DNA of 64,000 nucleotides from Clitoria ternatea (Eukaryota > Streptophyta > Magnoliopsida > Fabales > Fabaceae), in assembly GCA_037962975.1 (NCBI GenBank), contig CM075672.1, positions 123,924,001 to 123,988,000 on the forward strand, written 5' to 3'. Positions within the stretch are counted from its first letter, which is position 1. Each line of letters opens with the position of its first letter. Below, in pieces: positions 22,263-33,408 of the stretch. Both the position numbers and the translations under genes were made by a program. The notes under the pieces were generated by a model that made no database searches, was not told the DNA's origin, and was given only the letters and a program-made list of their open reading frames with translations.

Positions 22263-23656
22263 GTAAAGGTTACTAGGATACAATGGTCTAGTATGGTCTA
22301 GTGATTGTAAATGGTCTATTAGCTAAAGGTTACAATCAAGAAGAATCTATTGATTATGAAGAGACGTATGCTTCCATAGCTAGGCTAGAAGCCATAAGAT
22401 TATTGCTAGCCTTTGCATGTTGTAAGGACTTTAAACTGTACCAAATGGATGTCAAGAGTGCTTTCTTGAATGAATACATTCAAGAGGAAGTGTATGTTGA
22501 TCAACCTCCAGTTTTTGAAAACTACTAATTTCCAAATCATGTTTTCAAACTAAAGAAAGCATTATATGGTTTAAAACAAGCTCCAAGAGCTTAGTATGAA
22601 AGATTAAGTAAATTCCTTTTAGAAAAAAATTTTGAAAGAGGAAAGGTTGATACAACATTATTCATCAAGAATAAGAAAAATGACATACTATTGGTTCAAG
22701 TATATGTTGATGATATAATCTTTGGTGCCATTAATGAATCATTATGCAAAGAGTTTGCTAAGCTAATGCAGGACGAATTTGAAATGTCCATGATTGGGGA
22801 ACTCACTTTCTTCCTTGGACTACAAATTAAGCAAACAAATGAAGGCCCTTTCATTAGTCAATCAAAGTATTGCAAGGAATTGCTTAGGAAATTCAACATG
22901 GACAAGGCAAAAGACACTACCACACCTATGGGCACTTCATGTTATTTGGACAAGGATGAGAAGGGTAAGGATGTTGAACTCACAAAATATAGAGGTATGA
23001 TTGGATCCTTACTTTACTTAACCGCCAGTAGACCGGATATAATGTTTGTTGTTTGTATCTGTGCAAGATATCAAGCATGCCCAAAAGAATCACACCTAAC
23101 TGCAGTAAAAAGAATAATGAAATATCTGGTTGGAACTCAAAATGTTGGTTTATGGTACCCCAAAGGGGTTGAATGCACTTTAGTTGGATACTCTGATTCG
23201 GATTTTGCAGGATGTAAGCTTGATAGAAAAAGCACTAGTGGAACATGTCACTTGCTTGGTAGCTCTCTTGTTTCTTGGCATAGCAAGAAACAAGTAAGTG
23301 TTGCATTATCTACAGCTGAGGTAGAATATGTTGCAGCTGGAAGTTGCTGTGCTCAAATCCTTTGGATGAGGCAACAACTTCTTGACTTTGGTGTTATGCT
23401 AGACCATGTGCCTCTTAAATGTGATAATACAAGTGCCATTAATATCTCAAAGAATCCCGTCATGCATTCAAGGACAAAACATAGAGAGATACGACATTAT
23501 TTCATTAGAGATCATGTATTAAAGGGTGATTGTGTGCTTGAACATGTTGAAACCACTAAACAACTTGCTGATATCTTCACAAAACCGTTGGCAAAGGAAC
23601 AATTCATACACATTAGAAGAAAATTAGGAATCTTAGACATTTCCAATTGTGTTTGA
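22263..23656 (+). pseudogene. pol: Element S reverse transcriptase and RNase H
   Basis: Copia-type reverse transcriptase with KLYQMDVKSAFLNEYIQEEV, LYGLKQAPRA and the catalytic YVDDIIFG (22700-22724). RNase H reads YSDSDFAGCKLDRKSTSG, ALSTAEVEYVAAGSCC and QLADIFTKPLAKEQF. Stops fall at 22526 and 22592; the second replaces a Trp codon (TGG to TAG). From 22691 to the natural stop at 23654 the frame is open for 321 residues. The N-terminal edge is the rearranged junction. Confidence 0.92.
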
Positions 23657-23767
23657 ATGCTAAATAATTTTGATAATTTCTTGACTTACAATGTGTTGAT
23701 GTTTGATATATTGATTGATTGATATTCCATTTGAAATTCGTTAGTTTAGACCATTTCTAAGCATACA

Positions 23768-24131
23768 TAATCGATTAGCATGATCAGTATAATCGATTAT
23801 AAACTTTTTGTTTCCTTGATAATCGATTATAGACTCTTCAACAATCGACTACCCATCTTCTGGTTCATCAATAATCGATTAGAATCTCATATCTAATCGA
23901 TTACTAAGTCTCTGTTTCTTGTATAATCGATTAGCCATTCAACAAAATCGATTATTAACGTTTTTCCTTTCAGATAATCGATTATCATCTCCTACTAATC
24001 GATTACCAAGTTTCTGTTTTTAATATAATCGATTATCCCACTGGCCATAATCGATTAGCTCTGTGCAACAACGTTTTATCTTCCCTAGAATACACACTCT
24101 AATCGATTAGCATCAGTTACCTAATCGATTA
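23768..24131 (+). repeat. TAATCGATTA couplet array upstream of element S extra ORF
   Basis: Fourteen sites form seven couplets with starts at 23768/23790, 23820/23842, 23872/23894, 23924/23945, 23975/23996, 24026/24048 and 24100/24122. Within-couplet spacing is 21-22 bp. Steps between couplets are 52, 52, 52, 51, 51 and 74 bp. The site at 23842 is degraded. This is the same architecture as the LTR array. It sits between the end of pol and a TATA-like box 110 bp further on. Confidence 0.93.
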
Positions 24132-24240
24132 GCATCGTATCAGGTGCAAATTTTTAATGCAGAATCTATGTGATATACATTTGGGCCAATAATCCATCAC
24201 CATTATTACTCCTTCTCTCATCTCTAAACCCTACTTTTCC

Positions 24241-24250
24241 ATATAAATAA
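24241..24250 (+). promoter_or_regulatory. Candidate internal TATA box for element S extra ORF
   Basis: ATATAAATAA is followed by a CT-rich stretch (about 24258-24355) that looks like a plant core promoter and leader. The ATG at 24365 has the context TGCCATGTCG. Promoter activity is inferred from position and form only. Confidence 0.5.
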
Positions 24251-24364
24251 ACCCCCTTTCATTCTGTCATCTCACACCACTCCTCTTCCACTCTCCCAAG
24301 TTCCCAAGAGCTTTTCCACTTTCTCATTCTCTTCTACTTCTTCTCTGCATTCCCTTCCATTGCC

Positions 24365-25477
24365 ATGTCGTCCTCAAGACAAGTGAAGAGGGCTAGGTCC
24401 TCCATGAACCAACCCACAAATCCTCTAGATTTCTCTAGGTTCTTCACATCACCAAGAGACCTCCAAAACTTCATAAAGAAATTTTTGAAGAAAGACATCA
24501 TCACTCCGCATTTTATTGATGCCCCAACTTTTGAAAACCCCTATTTTACCTTCACCCAACTCCTTCACCACTACAATCTCCTTCCATTCCTAACTCTCAA
24601 GGAAGAGTTTTATTACCCTGAACTGATGAGGGTATTCTTCTGCAATGTGAAATTGGTTGATGGCACCTTGGAAGCTAGAGTCAAGAATGTGACTCTCAAA
24701 ATCACCAACTAGCAACTCTCTGAAATCACCCAAATTCCCCTCTCTACTGCTGAATTTGCAGGGGCTAATCCTGAGGATGAGTGGGATTTCAATCCCATTC
24801 CAGCACGCCAATCTCTTTGGAAGGCCAACCGTCCCCTTAGCAATCACAAACTGGTAGGCCATTTAACTCTTAACAACCGTCTCCTCCACTTCTTTATGGT
24901 TAAAATGCTCATCCCTCGCGGTGGAAATTATGCCTTGGTTGAGGAAGATGATGTTCTACTCATGTGGGCCATCATCAACCAAAAGGATATTAACTGGATT
25001 CAACTCATCAAGCTCCACATACTGAAATCCAAGGAGCAACACAAACTGCCTTATGGCATCTTGCTCACAAAAATCTTCAAGGCATATGGAGTAGACTTGG
25101 CTAGAGAACTTGCTGAAAAAGTGCCCTCTCAAGCTTGCATTGGCACTCACCATCTAAATAAAATAGGTATGGTTTGTGTAGCTGGAAGATGGATCCTCAA
25201 AAGTGACAGAATCCATGGCAGCAGTCCATTTGAGGAAGACCACCCTACCCCTATTGTTGATCCTACTCCTACTCCTGCACCTCAAGGCAAATCATCCGCT
25301 CCACCTGACCCTTTCACTGCCTTATATGCTCATCTTGATAACCGCTTTGATCGGCTTGAAAACTCCCTCCAACAATTCCAAATGACTGAGCAGCAACACT
25401 ATGAACTCATGCAACAACGCTATGAAGAGCTGTCTCACCAAATTTCTGAGCTTCGCTTTTTCAATCCGGATAATTAG
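24365..25477 (+). pseudogene. Element S extra ORF (env-position; plant transposon-associated protein)
   Basis: One frame of 370 codons from ATG 24365 to TAG 25475, interrupted by a single TAG at 24710-24712. The N-terminus is basic (SSSRQVKRARSS). The middle contains LLHFFMVKMLIPRGGNYALV and EDDVLLMWAI, resembling the domain annotated in plants as putative plant transposon protein. A Pro-rich linker (TPTPAPQG) leads to a C-terminal coiled coil (HLDNRFDRLENSLQQFQ). I see no signal peptide or membrane helix, so an envelope role is not supported. Its position after RNase H is that of the extra ORF in Sireviruses. Function unknown. Confidence 0.78.
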
Positions 25478-25970
25478 ATCCGTTTTTATTGTACCTTGTT
25501 TAAGTTACTTTCATTCTGTTTCTTTTAAATTCTGCATAATTTCCTTATGTAACTTTCCTTTTCTGCTATGAATAAAGTTTAAATTTCATTATTGCTTTAT
25601 TGTTTTTGATGATTCCAAAGGGGGAGAAATATATGAGAGTTCATCTAAGTTTCGATTAATATATCTGTTTATTATAACAAGTGAAATCTGATTACAAATA
25701 TTAATAAGTTCTAAAAACTTGTTGATAATAACAAATGAGTAACAAATTGGATAACTATCTCTAAGACATAAATTCAATTAGATAGGGGGAGATATTTTGA
25801 ATTTAGAGATAATGAATCTGAAATAGATACGTTTGGAAGATAATGCTCAAAAAGATATATTTTGGATCAAAAGATAACATTGTCTGTTTCTGCAATTTGA
25901 GATAAAATTAAAGATAATAGATAAGTGTACTTTGGACTAACACCCTCAAGAGATGAACATGGTTTGTCAT
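25478..25970 (+). other. Element S 3' UTR with inner purine tract
   Basis: AT-rich, no gene. CCAAAGGGGGAGAAA at 25615 is a purine tract of the kind found after the extra ORF in Sireviruses. The final tract before the LTR lies beyond element C, at 36098-36111. It ends at the GTCAT target site (25966-25970). Confidence 0.7.
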
Positions 25971-28650
25971 TGTAACACTCTGGTTTTTAATTAAATAAAT
26001 AAAACCAACAGTGGAATTTTCCAAATTTTAAGGTTAACAAACCATGCATAATCTGTTTGAATTAAAAAAACCGAGCATAAGGAAAGGAAATGGAAGAAGA
26101 CAAGGGAGAAACTCACGCACAGCGAGAGGAAGAAACGCTTAAGCAAACCCAATGGCACCAGGTACACTCGCTCAAGCGAGGGCTAACTACGCTCGGGCGA
26201 TTCTACTCAAGATCTCCAGTCCGCACTACATTTGCTGAAGCGATGCTACCCTCGGTATCCTACCATTCCACCCGGTTTTAGTGTATGGTTCACTCGGGAA
26301 GGTTCACTTCCTAATCCACTCGGGCTAACCTTAATACTCACCAGTTCCATCCTAACAGCGTATCACACTCCATTGCTCCACTCGATTGGATTATATACGT
26401 ATACGTATTGGCAATCCGAGAATGATTCTCAAAGCCGCTCACTCGGAATCTATGAAGACTTCTCACTCGGGATAACATGTACGTCCATTACGCCACTCGG
26501 GGCATTCTACTCACCCTTTACTCGGTAACCATAATATTTCCTGCTCTAATTTTCCTACTAAGTCAAGACTCACTCAGGTTCCCTAGCTGCTTACTGATTT
26601 ATTACAACAAATCCACTTAGAGTCTTAGGTATCGCTCCCTAGTCAGTGAACTCTCACTCGGCGGGTTCTCACTTAGAATCATTGATTTTCCTCTACTCAG
26701 AAAACCTCACAATTATCACTCACAAGATTCGCACCAACTCCTACTCCAGGCTATACGACCTCAATTACTCAGACAATTCAACCTCTCATCACTCGGAATG
26801 ACTTGCCATCTCACTTTCCCCCAACAACAACTTAGCTCCACTTCTTCCCATAGTCACACTGACTTCCTACGCTCGGAAAGTATACTTATACATCCAGGTT
26901 TATCGCTCGGACATCACCCACAGTATAGAATGAACACACAATATATATATAGGGAAGTATTTAAATAATTACAAACGCATTAACATGTCCCTTCTACCTG
27001 AAAGTGTTCAATTTCTGATATAAGGACTAACTCAAAATGTGAGCCGGCCAAGGCTTAACGAGACCTTATGTACAATATATACATATACACATATATTCCA
27101 TAGCGCTCAGGTTTTCTGTTCTGCCCTCGGCTCCTTCTTCATCCTTCATTCTGAGAGATGTTCACTGAAAATTGTAGTCACAGTAGGGGTGAGCTTTTAC
27201 ATGGAAAACGACAGCCAAGAGCTCGGTCTCAATGTCAGTATGCACACTTACGTTCACTCGGTCGCATTCAGATTAAATTAAGGCCATGCAAATTAGAACA
27301 ATATCAATAACATACACTCACATGCGTACTACATAAAGTTCATCCTTATTCACACATGCACATGCCTCCACACACTCAAAATTCATTCATAACACCCAAC
27401 ACATGCCACGCGTACTATCCTAATCAACATCATAACTACATGCATGCCTGCGGATCTGACTTAAGTAATGACTTTTAGTTACAGTCCCCCCCTTTACTAT
27501 CCTCTCGTCTATCAGCTCTTCCCGTGTGGTACCGGCCTCCCATTAGCATCTCGAGACTCCTCTCTAGCTCCTACGGCTACCACGAGCTCTCTCAGGATCT
27601 AGCCAAGGTCTGTAGCTGGAAGTCATTCCCTCGGGGCTCATGACCTTCCACGGGTCACCCCATTCTTACATATGCAACTTATACGTTTAACCAGCAAGCA
27701 ACATCACTCAACTGATACCTCCATCGTAAACATCAAGGTAGGAGCATATTCAACACGGTCTTTATCTTTACTTTGCCAATCATATCAACATGCACAGTGA
27801 TCAAACAATCAAGGTAATAACATAGGACGAATCAACTAACAGTCACACATTCATATTCTCACAGTATTAACAGAAGTAGAACCATGCACCTCACTCGGCT
27901 ATATCAGGAAGGCTAACAGACTACATTACCATTATCTTGTTTACATGCAAATATTATCTAACTACTCGTCATACACATGGAGTCCAAGGTCAACAATCAT
28001 GCATAATATACAATCGTGACAGACACATGCATACACTTAAAGCAGTATATTCATCCGGTACCGTTCGTGGACCATGCATTTGACATGCAAGCGCCCCCTA
28101 CCTACTGAAGGAAGTTCGAGGGGTTCTTCTGTTTCTCGACGCTGGTCTGATTGCCTCGCCCAGGCTCACACTCGTTCGGCCTCCTTGGTCATAGTCGCAA
28201 CGTGAAACAGGGGCTATTCGTCTTTCACCCTGACGATCGTCCCTCACCAGCTGAAGGAACTCCAAGTCTCCTGCAGTATCGTCGCCGTGCGTTCTCAGGA
28301 ACAGGACAGTGAACAGGGAAAGGAAGACGAAGGGCAAGAGGGAAGAGAGTACAAGAAGGAAAAAGAAGAGAAGAGAAGAAAAGGGAGTCTGAAGAAGATG
28401 CGTAACTTCAGTGCACATATATAAGCACATGCGTGTACGAGGGAGAGTGGGATGGGAAAACGTGAATTGCAGTCCCACTCACGTGGCTCCCAATCAGGAG
28501 CAGCCACCTCCTACCAACCAAGCTTAATTAATTTGTCACTATTTCTTAGATAAAGTTGATTATAATTAATAATTAATTTTCCTTCTTTGCAATCAGAATC
28601 TTAATGGTTTATTTTCATTCGGTATTACTCCTCAAAATTGGGATGTTACA
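25971..28650 (-). repeat. Element C 3' LTR
   Basis: 2680 bp. Compared by eye over the first kilobase it differs from the other LTR at roughly 25-30 places, nearly all C/T or G/A and many at CG sites. A TATA-like CTTATATATG (minus) at 28415-28424 lies about 230 bp from the element-sense start, leaving a transcribed part of over 2 kb. Around 26160 it has CTCGCTCAAGCGAGG, the family-G word. Confidence 0.9.
26160..27265 (-). repeat. CTCGG-rich region in element C LTR
   Basis: The plus-strand word CTCGG, often CACTCGG, recurs more than twenty times in about 1.1 kb. The same region of the other LTR (33600-34705) repeats it. CTCGG is also frequent through the coding part (for example 28689, 29202, 31409, 32988). 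Confidence 0.7.
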
Positions 28651-28668
28651 GTTCTCCCCCTTACAAAA
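28651..28668 (-). other. Polypurine tract, element C
   Basis: The minus strand reads TTGTAAGGGGGAGAAC immediately before the 3' LTR. It overlaps the stop of pol. Confidence 0.75.
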
Positions 28669-30553
28669 GAATTTCATCCCCGAAATTCACTCGGTGACTC
28701 ACCTTAGCAAACAACTCGGGGTACTGCTGCCTCATGGCGTCCTCGCATTCCCAGGTATAGGAGGTAGTCCTGCCTTGCTGCCACTCCACTTCAACCAGTT
28801 GTACATCCTTGCTTCTCAAACGCTTTACCGATCGGTCCATGATTCTAATCGATGTAGCCATAGTGGTCAGGTCTTCCTTGATTTCCACTTCATCATCAGG
28901 CATCGTGTGGTTGGGGTCATGTAGATATTTCCTTAATTGAGACACATGAAACACGTTGTGCAATCGGGATAAGTGGGTCGGTAATGCTATTCGGTATGCC
29001 ATGGAGCCGACTCCTTCCAACACTTCATAAGGCCTAATGTATCAGGGGCTCAGCTTTCCACCTTTCAACGCTCGCCCGACTCCTTTACTCGGTGAAGTCT
29101 TCAAAAACACCCTGTCTCCGACTAAAAACTCTAGTGGTTTGGTTTGTTTGTCATGGTAGCTCTTCTGCCTATCCTAAGAGGCCTTCATCCTTTCCCTTAT
29201 CACTCGGATCTGTTCTGATGTTTGCTTTACGATTTCTGGCCCCAATAACAGACTCTCACCTGTCTCCGACCAGCAAAGTGGGGTTCGGCATCTTCAGCCA
29301 TAAAGTGCTTCGTAGGGTGCCATACCGATACTGTTGTGATGACTATTGTTGTATGTAAACTCGATCAGGGGAAGGTACTACTCCCAATTCCCACCGTGCT
29401 CCAACACACACACCCTTAGCAAGTCCTCCAGGCTTTGAATCGTTCGCTCGGATTGTCCATCCGATTGGGGGTGATAGGCAGAACTTAACCAAAGCTTCGT
29501 ACCCAATTCTTGGTGCAGGTTGGTCCAAAACTGGGACGTGAACCTAGGATCCCTATCCGATACGATAGAAGTCGGCACTCCATGCAGTCGGATAATTTCG
29601 TGGATGTAAATCCGAGCTAACTTATGCAACGGGTACTTCATGTTCATAGGTAGGAAGTGTGCACTCTTCGTTAGTCGGTCGACAACGACCCAAATCGCAT
29701 CATGGCCCGCTCGGTTTTTTGGCAATCCCATGACAAAGTCCATGGCAATTGAGTCCCATTTCCATACGGGAATCTCCAGGGGCTGTAACACACTGTACGG
29801 CTTCTGGTGCTTGACTTTTGATTTCTGACAGGTAATACACCGAGCCACGTATTCTACCATATTCCTCTTTAATCCGGGCCACCAGAATTACGCCCTTAGA
29901 TCATGGTACATCTTCGTGGCACCCGGGTGAATACTTAGCAAGCTCTTGTGAGCCTCATCAAGCACCATTCTTCTCAATTCTCCTTCACCCGGTACGTATA
30001 TTCTGTTTCTTACTCGGAAGATTCCATCTGATCCCTCGGTCAGGGACAAGTCCTTCCCTTTGGCTTGAGTCTCCTTCATTTCAGCCAAGTAAGAATCTGA
30101 CTGCTGCTGCTTGTACACGGATTTTAGAAATTCATTGGCAATCTTCAGCGTGCCGATCGTCATTTTCTGAGAGGAGGGGATGTCAACATGTAAGTTCATG
30201 TCTCGAAACTGTTCCAATAACTCCACTTCCCTTACCATCATCACTGCTATATGAAGGGATTTCTGACTCAATGCGTCAGCAACGACGTTTGCCTTACCCG
30301 AATGGTACTTTAGCTCGAAATAATAATCTTTTAAAAATTCCATCCATCTCCTCTGCCTCATGTTCAGATCCTTTTGGTCGAATAAGTATTTGAGGCTTTT
30401 GTGATCACTGTATACTTCAAATCTGGACCCGAATAAATAATGCCTCCAGATCTTTAATGCAAAGACTACGGCTGCCAGCTCCAAGTTGTGGGTCGGGTAA
30501 TGCTGCTCGTGAGGCCTCAATTGCCGAGAGGCATACGCTATCACTTGGTTTTT
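28661..30553 (-). pseudogene. pol: Element C RNase H, integrase and chromodomain-like tail
   Basis: RNase H continues from 30544 (IAYASRQLRPHEQHYPTH). Integrase shows HPGATKMYHD and CITCQKSK for zinc binding, IAMDFVMGLP and SDRDPRF with the catalytic Asp positions, and the SAYHPQSDGQSERTIQ stretch with the Glu. The C-terminal module HNVFHVSQLRKYLHD is followed by the tail WECEDAMRQQYPELF. Internal stops are at 29888, 29378, 29294, 29174 and 29042, all in the same frame. Confidence 0.9.
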
Positions 30554-31609
30554 CTACATTAGTACGCATCCTAACTGGAGTCCTGATGCATCATAGTAAA
30601 CCACAAAGCTCTCTTGCAAGTCAGGTAATGCCAACACTGGAGCAGTCGTCAACTTGTCCTTCAGCTCTCGGAAACTGCTCTCGCACTCGAAACTCCATAC
30701 GAAGGGAATGTTTTTCCGAGTCAATTTAGTCAAGGGCAAAGCCAACTTAGAAAAACCTTCAATGAACCTTCTATAATAACCAGCCAGGCCCATAAAGCTC
30801 CTTATCTCCGAGACCGACTTGGGTCTCTCCCACGCCAGTATAGCTGCCACTTTCGAAGGGTCTACCGAGACACCTCCTTCGGAAATCACATGTCCGAGGA
30901 AGTGGATCTTATCCATCTAGAAATCGCACTTTGAAAGCTTTGCAAACAACTGTTTCTCCTTCAATACTTGAAGTACCGCTCGTAGGTGTTCTTTATGCTC
31001 CTCAAGGGTCTTAGAATAGACGAGGATATCATCAATGAAAATGACAACAAATCGGTCAAGATATGGGTGGAATATACTGTTCATGTAATTCATGAAGATA
31101 GCAGGGGCATTTGTCACACCGAACGGCATCACTATATACTCGTAGTGACCATACCGAGTCCTAAAGTCAGTCTTTGGAATATCCGAGTCCTTGACCCGGA
31201 TTTGGTGGTATCCCGATCGTAGGTCGATTTTCGAGAAGACTGAGGCTCCACGCAGTTGGTCAATTAGATCATCAATTCTGGGCAATGGGTATCGATTCTT
31301 AATTGTGAGTTTGTTCAGCTGTCAGTAATCTATACAAAGTCTCATGCTGCCATCCTTCTTCTTAACAAGCAGCACGGGTGCGCCCCATGGTGATACACTC
31401 GGTCTAATGAATTGTTTTCCAAGTAACTCATCTACCTGCTTCTTCAACTCGGCCAATTCAGTTAGGGACATTCTATAAGGTGCACTGGAGACTGGCTCGG
31501 CTCCAGGAATCAAGTCTATAGAGAATTCGACTTCTCTATTGGGAGGGACACTCGGTACATCCTCAGGAAACACCTCTAGGAATTCACATACAGTCGGAAT
31601 TTCATTCAC
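30554..31609 (-). pseudogene. pol: Element C reverse transcriptase and start of RNase H
   Basis: It includes WGAPVLLVKKKDGSMRLCID, KIDLRSGYHQIRVKDSDI and the catalytic FIDD within VVIFIDDILVYS, then ELKDKLTTAPVLALPDL. The RNase H DAS motif reads VVYYDASGLQLGCVLM. Stops at 31322, 30917 and 30554 keep the frame. Confidence 0.9.
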
Positions 31610-31990
31610 TCAGGCTTTACTCTCACCCTCGGTTAAACAAAGCATCATAAATAGTTGAGCTATACCTTGTGCCGTGTAGTCCTCATTGTGCTGCCTCGGG
31701 AAGATTATCCTTCGGTTTCTACAATCCACTAACACCTTGTTGGCCGAAAGCCAATCTATGCCGAGCACGATATCAAGGTCCTTCAAAGGCACGCACACAA
31801 GATCGAAGGTAAAACTCCGATCGTCCAACACAAACGTTACGTCCTTACACATCGTTGATGTCAGCACCTTAGGGCCAGTCGGGTTGGCTACTTCCAAAAT
31901 CCGATCCATATCCACAATTGGTAATCACAGTCGTCTCACACACTCGTCAGCTACGAAGGAGTGGGTGGCTCCAAAATCAAAAATTACATT
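31610..31990 (-). pseudogene. pol: Element C aspartic protease
   Basis: The active site reads DFGATHSFVAD; the Ser of the usual DSG is replaced by Phe, a one-base C-to-T change that should weaken or kill the enzyme. The downstream stretch VCVPLKDLDIVLGIDWLSAN is conserved. Stops lie at 31925 and 31610. Confidence 0.85.
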
Positions 31991-33118
31991 AAGTGTATGT
32001 TTACCAAGTAGGCACTTACTTTGTACGAGGTCGTTCGCCTGCATAGCTTCTTCAGCACTGATGGCGTAAACTCTTCCAGCAGCTGGCTGGTCGGTGTTTC
32101 TCCTCCTGTTATTTGGGGCAAACATCATATTTCCTCTGGCTCTGTTACTTCCGCCCCCCGAGCTTTGACCATCGTTCCTACTGCTCCTCACCTGGAATCC
32201 TCTCTGACGCACACTGGCACTTGCTTGACGGAGTTGGGGGCAGTCAGGGCGAATGTGCCCCTTCTCCTGGCAATGGAAACACTTGACATCTGCACCATCA
32301 TAATTCCGAGCAAAGTGGTCGCCACCACATTTAAAACACCTTCCATATTTTGGTCGTCCACTCATCTGTCTCCCTCGGTCACTACGGTCTTGATTCCTAG
32401 TAAGGGGCTCATTTCTTCCCATGTTTCCTGGCCTCTTGAAGCGTGATTGTTGAGGCCTCAAGGAGGGACCTGCTCTACTGTTCTGGCCTGAGTGGGCCTT
32501 GTCATCTTCTTCGAATATCCTACACTTATTCATCAATGCAGGAAAACTCCTGATCTCTTGATATCTGTAGGCTCTCTTAATATCTGACCTCAATCCATTC
32601 TCGAATTTGAGGCATTTGGAGCTCTCAGTCCCGGGTTGTTGGAAGGGTGGGTAGAATAGACACAATTCTTCAAATCTAGTCGCATACTCTTCCACAGTCA
32701 TGGAACCCTGTTTCAACTCCATAAACTCCAACTCCTTCTGACTCCTTACCGTGTCGGGGAAGTACTTCTCTAAGAAGCATGTCTTGAAGTTGTTCCAGGT
32801 CAGCTGAGCATCATCGTCAGGAAATCAGTTTCTAGCTATCTTCTACCAGTTCTCCGCCTCGTCTCGTAGCATATACACTGCACATTCTACCTTCTGGGCC
32901 TCGGTACAATGAAGGCCCCCAAAGATCCATTCCATCTCTTGAGTCCATTTAAAAGCTGCCTCAGGGTTCCTTCCTTCCTGAAATTCACTCGGCTTCCTCT
33001 TCAGGAAGCGGTCCAGCACTTGGCCATTCTTAGCTCGAGGCTGGCCCTGCCTCTCAAACACGTCAGCAAAGCGTTGGAATGCTGTGGCTATAGCCTCCAT
33101 GCTTTGGCGATGCGTCAT
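31991..33118 (-). pseudogene. gag: Element C gag
   Basis: It starts at ATG 33116-33118 (MTHRQSMEAIATAFQRFADV). The gag domain includes VLDRFLKRKPSEF, ECAVYMLRDEAENW and MELKQGSMTVEEYATRFEEL. Two zinc knuckles follow: CFKCGGDHFARNY, with the last Cys replaced by Tyr, and CFHCQEKGHIRPDCP, which is intact. In-frame stops at 32843 and 32825 fall in a conserved stretch. Confidence 0.9.
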
Positions 33119-33408
33119 CCCTTATCTTGAAATTAACACCCCTTCATGGATAAGTATACCGAGTCACTTACTACCGGTCGTATCTCAGCTTAATATTCAG
33201 TAACTTAGCACATTATGCCATTTCTATATGTTACACAATCAGCCGGACCAGAAGGGACAACCTCCTATCCATAAATTAATATCACAACATCAATCAGGTT
33301 CAACAAATATCAAAATAACGATGACCATTCGATCATAATACACATAACCGCTCACACTCGGCAAGCGTACCTTGGCCTTAGACCTTTCGGTTTGCTCTGA
33401 TACCAAAA
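33119..33408 (-). other. Element C leader and primer-binding site
   Basis: Untranslated leader. The minus strand reads TGGTATCAGAGCAAA at 33391-33405, complementary to initiator tRNA-Met, three bases from the LTR. Confidence 0.85.

Noticed and set aside
24365..25477. Envelope glycoprotein
   Set aside because: The position after RNase H suggested it, but there is no signal peptide, membrane anchor or Cys pattern; a plant transposon-associated domain fits better.
28098..28507. Minus-strand open frames with hydrophobic Leu/Phe/Ser runs in the element C LTR
   Set aside because: They come from a GAAGAG-rich purine stretch next to the TATA-like box. The same frames occur in the other LTR with differences and they resemble no protein.
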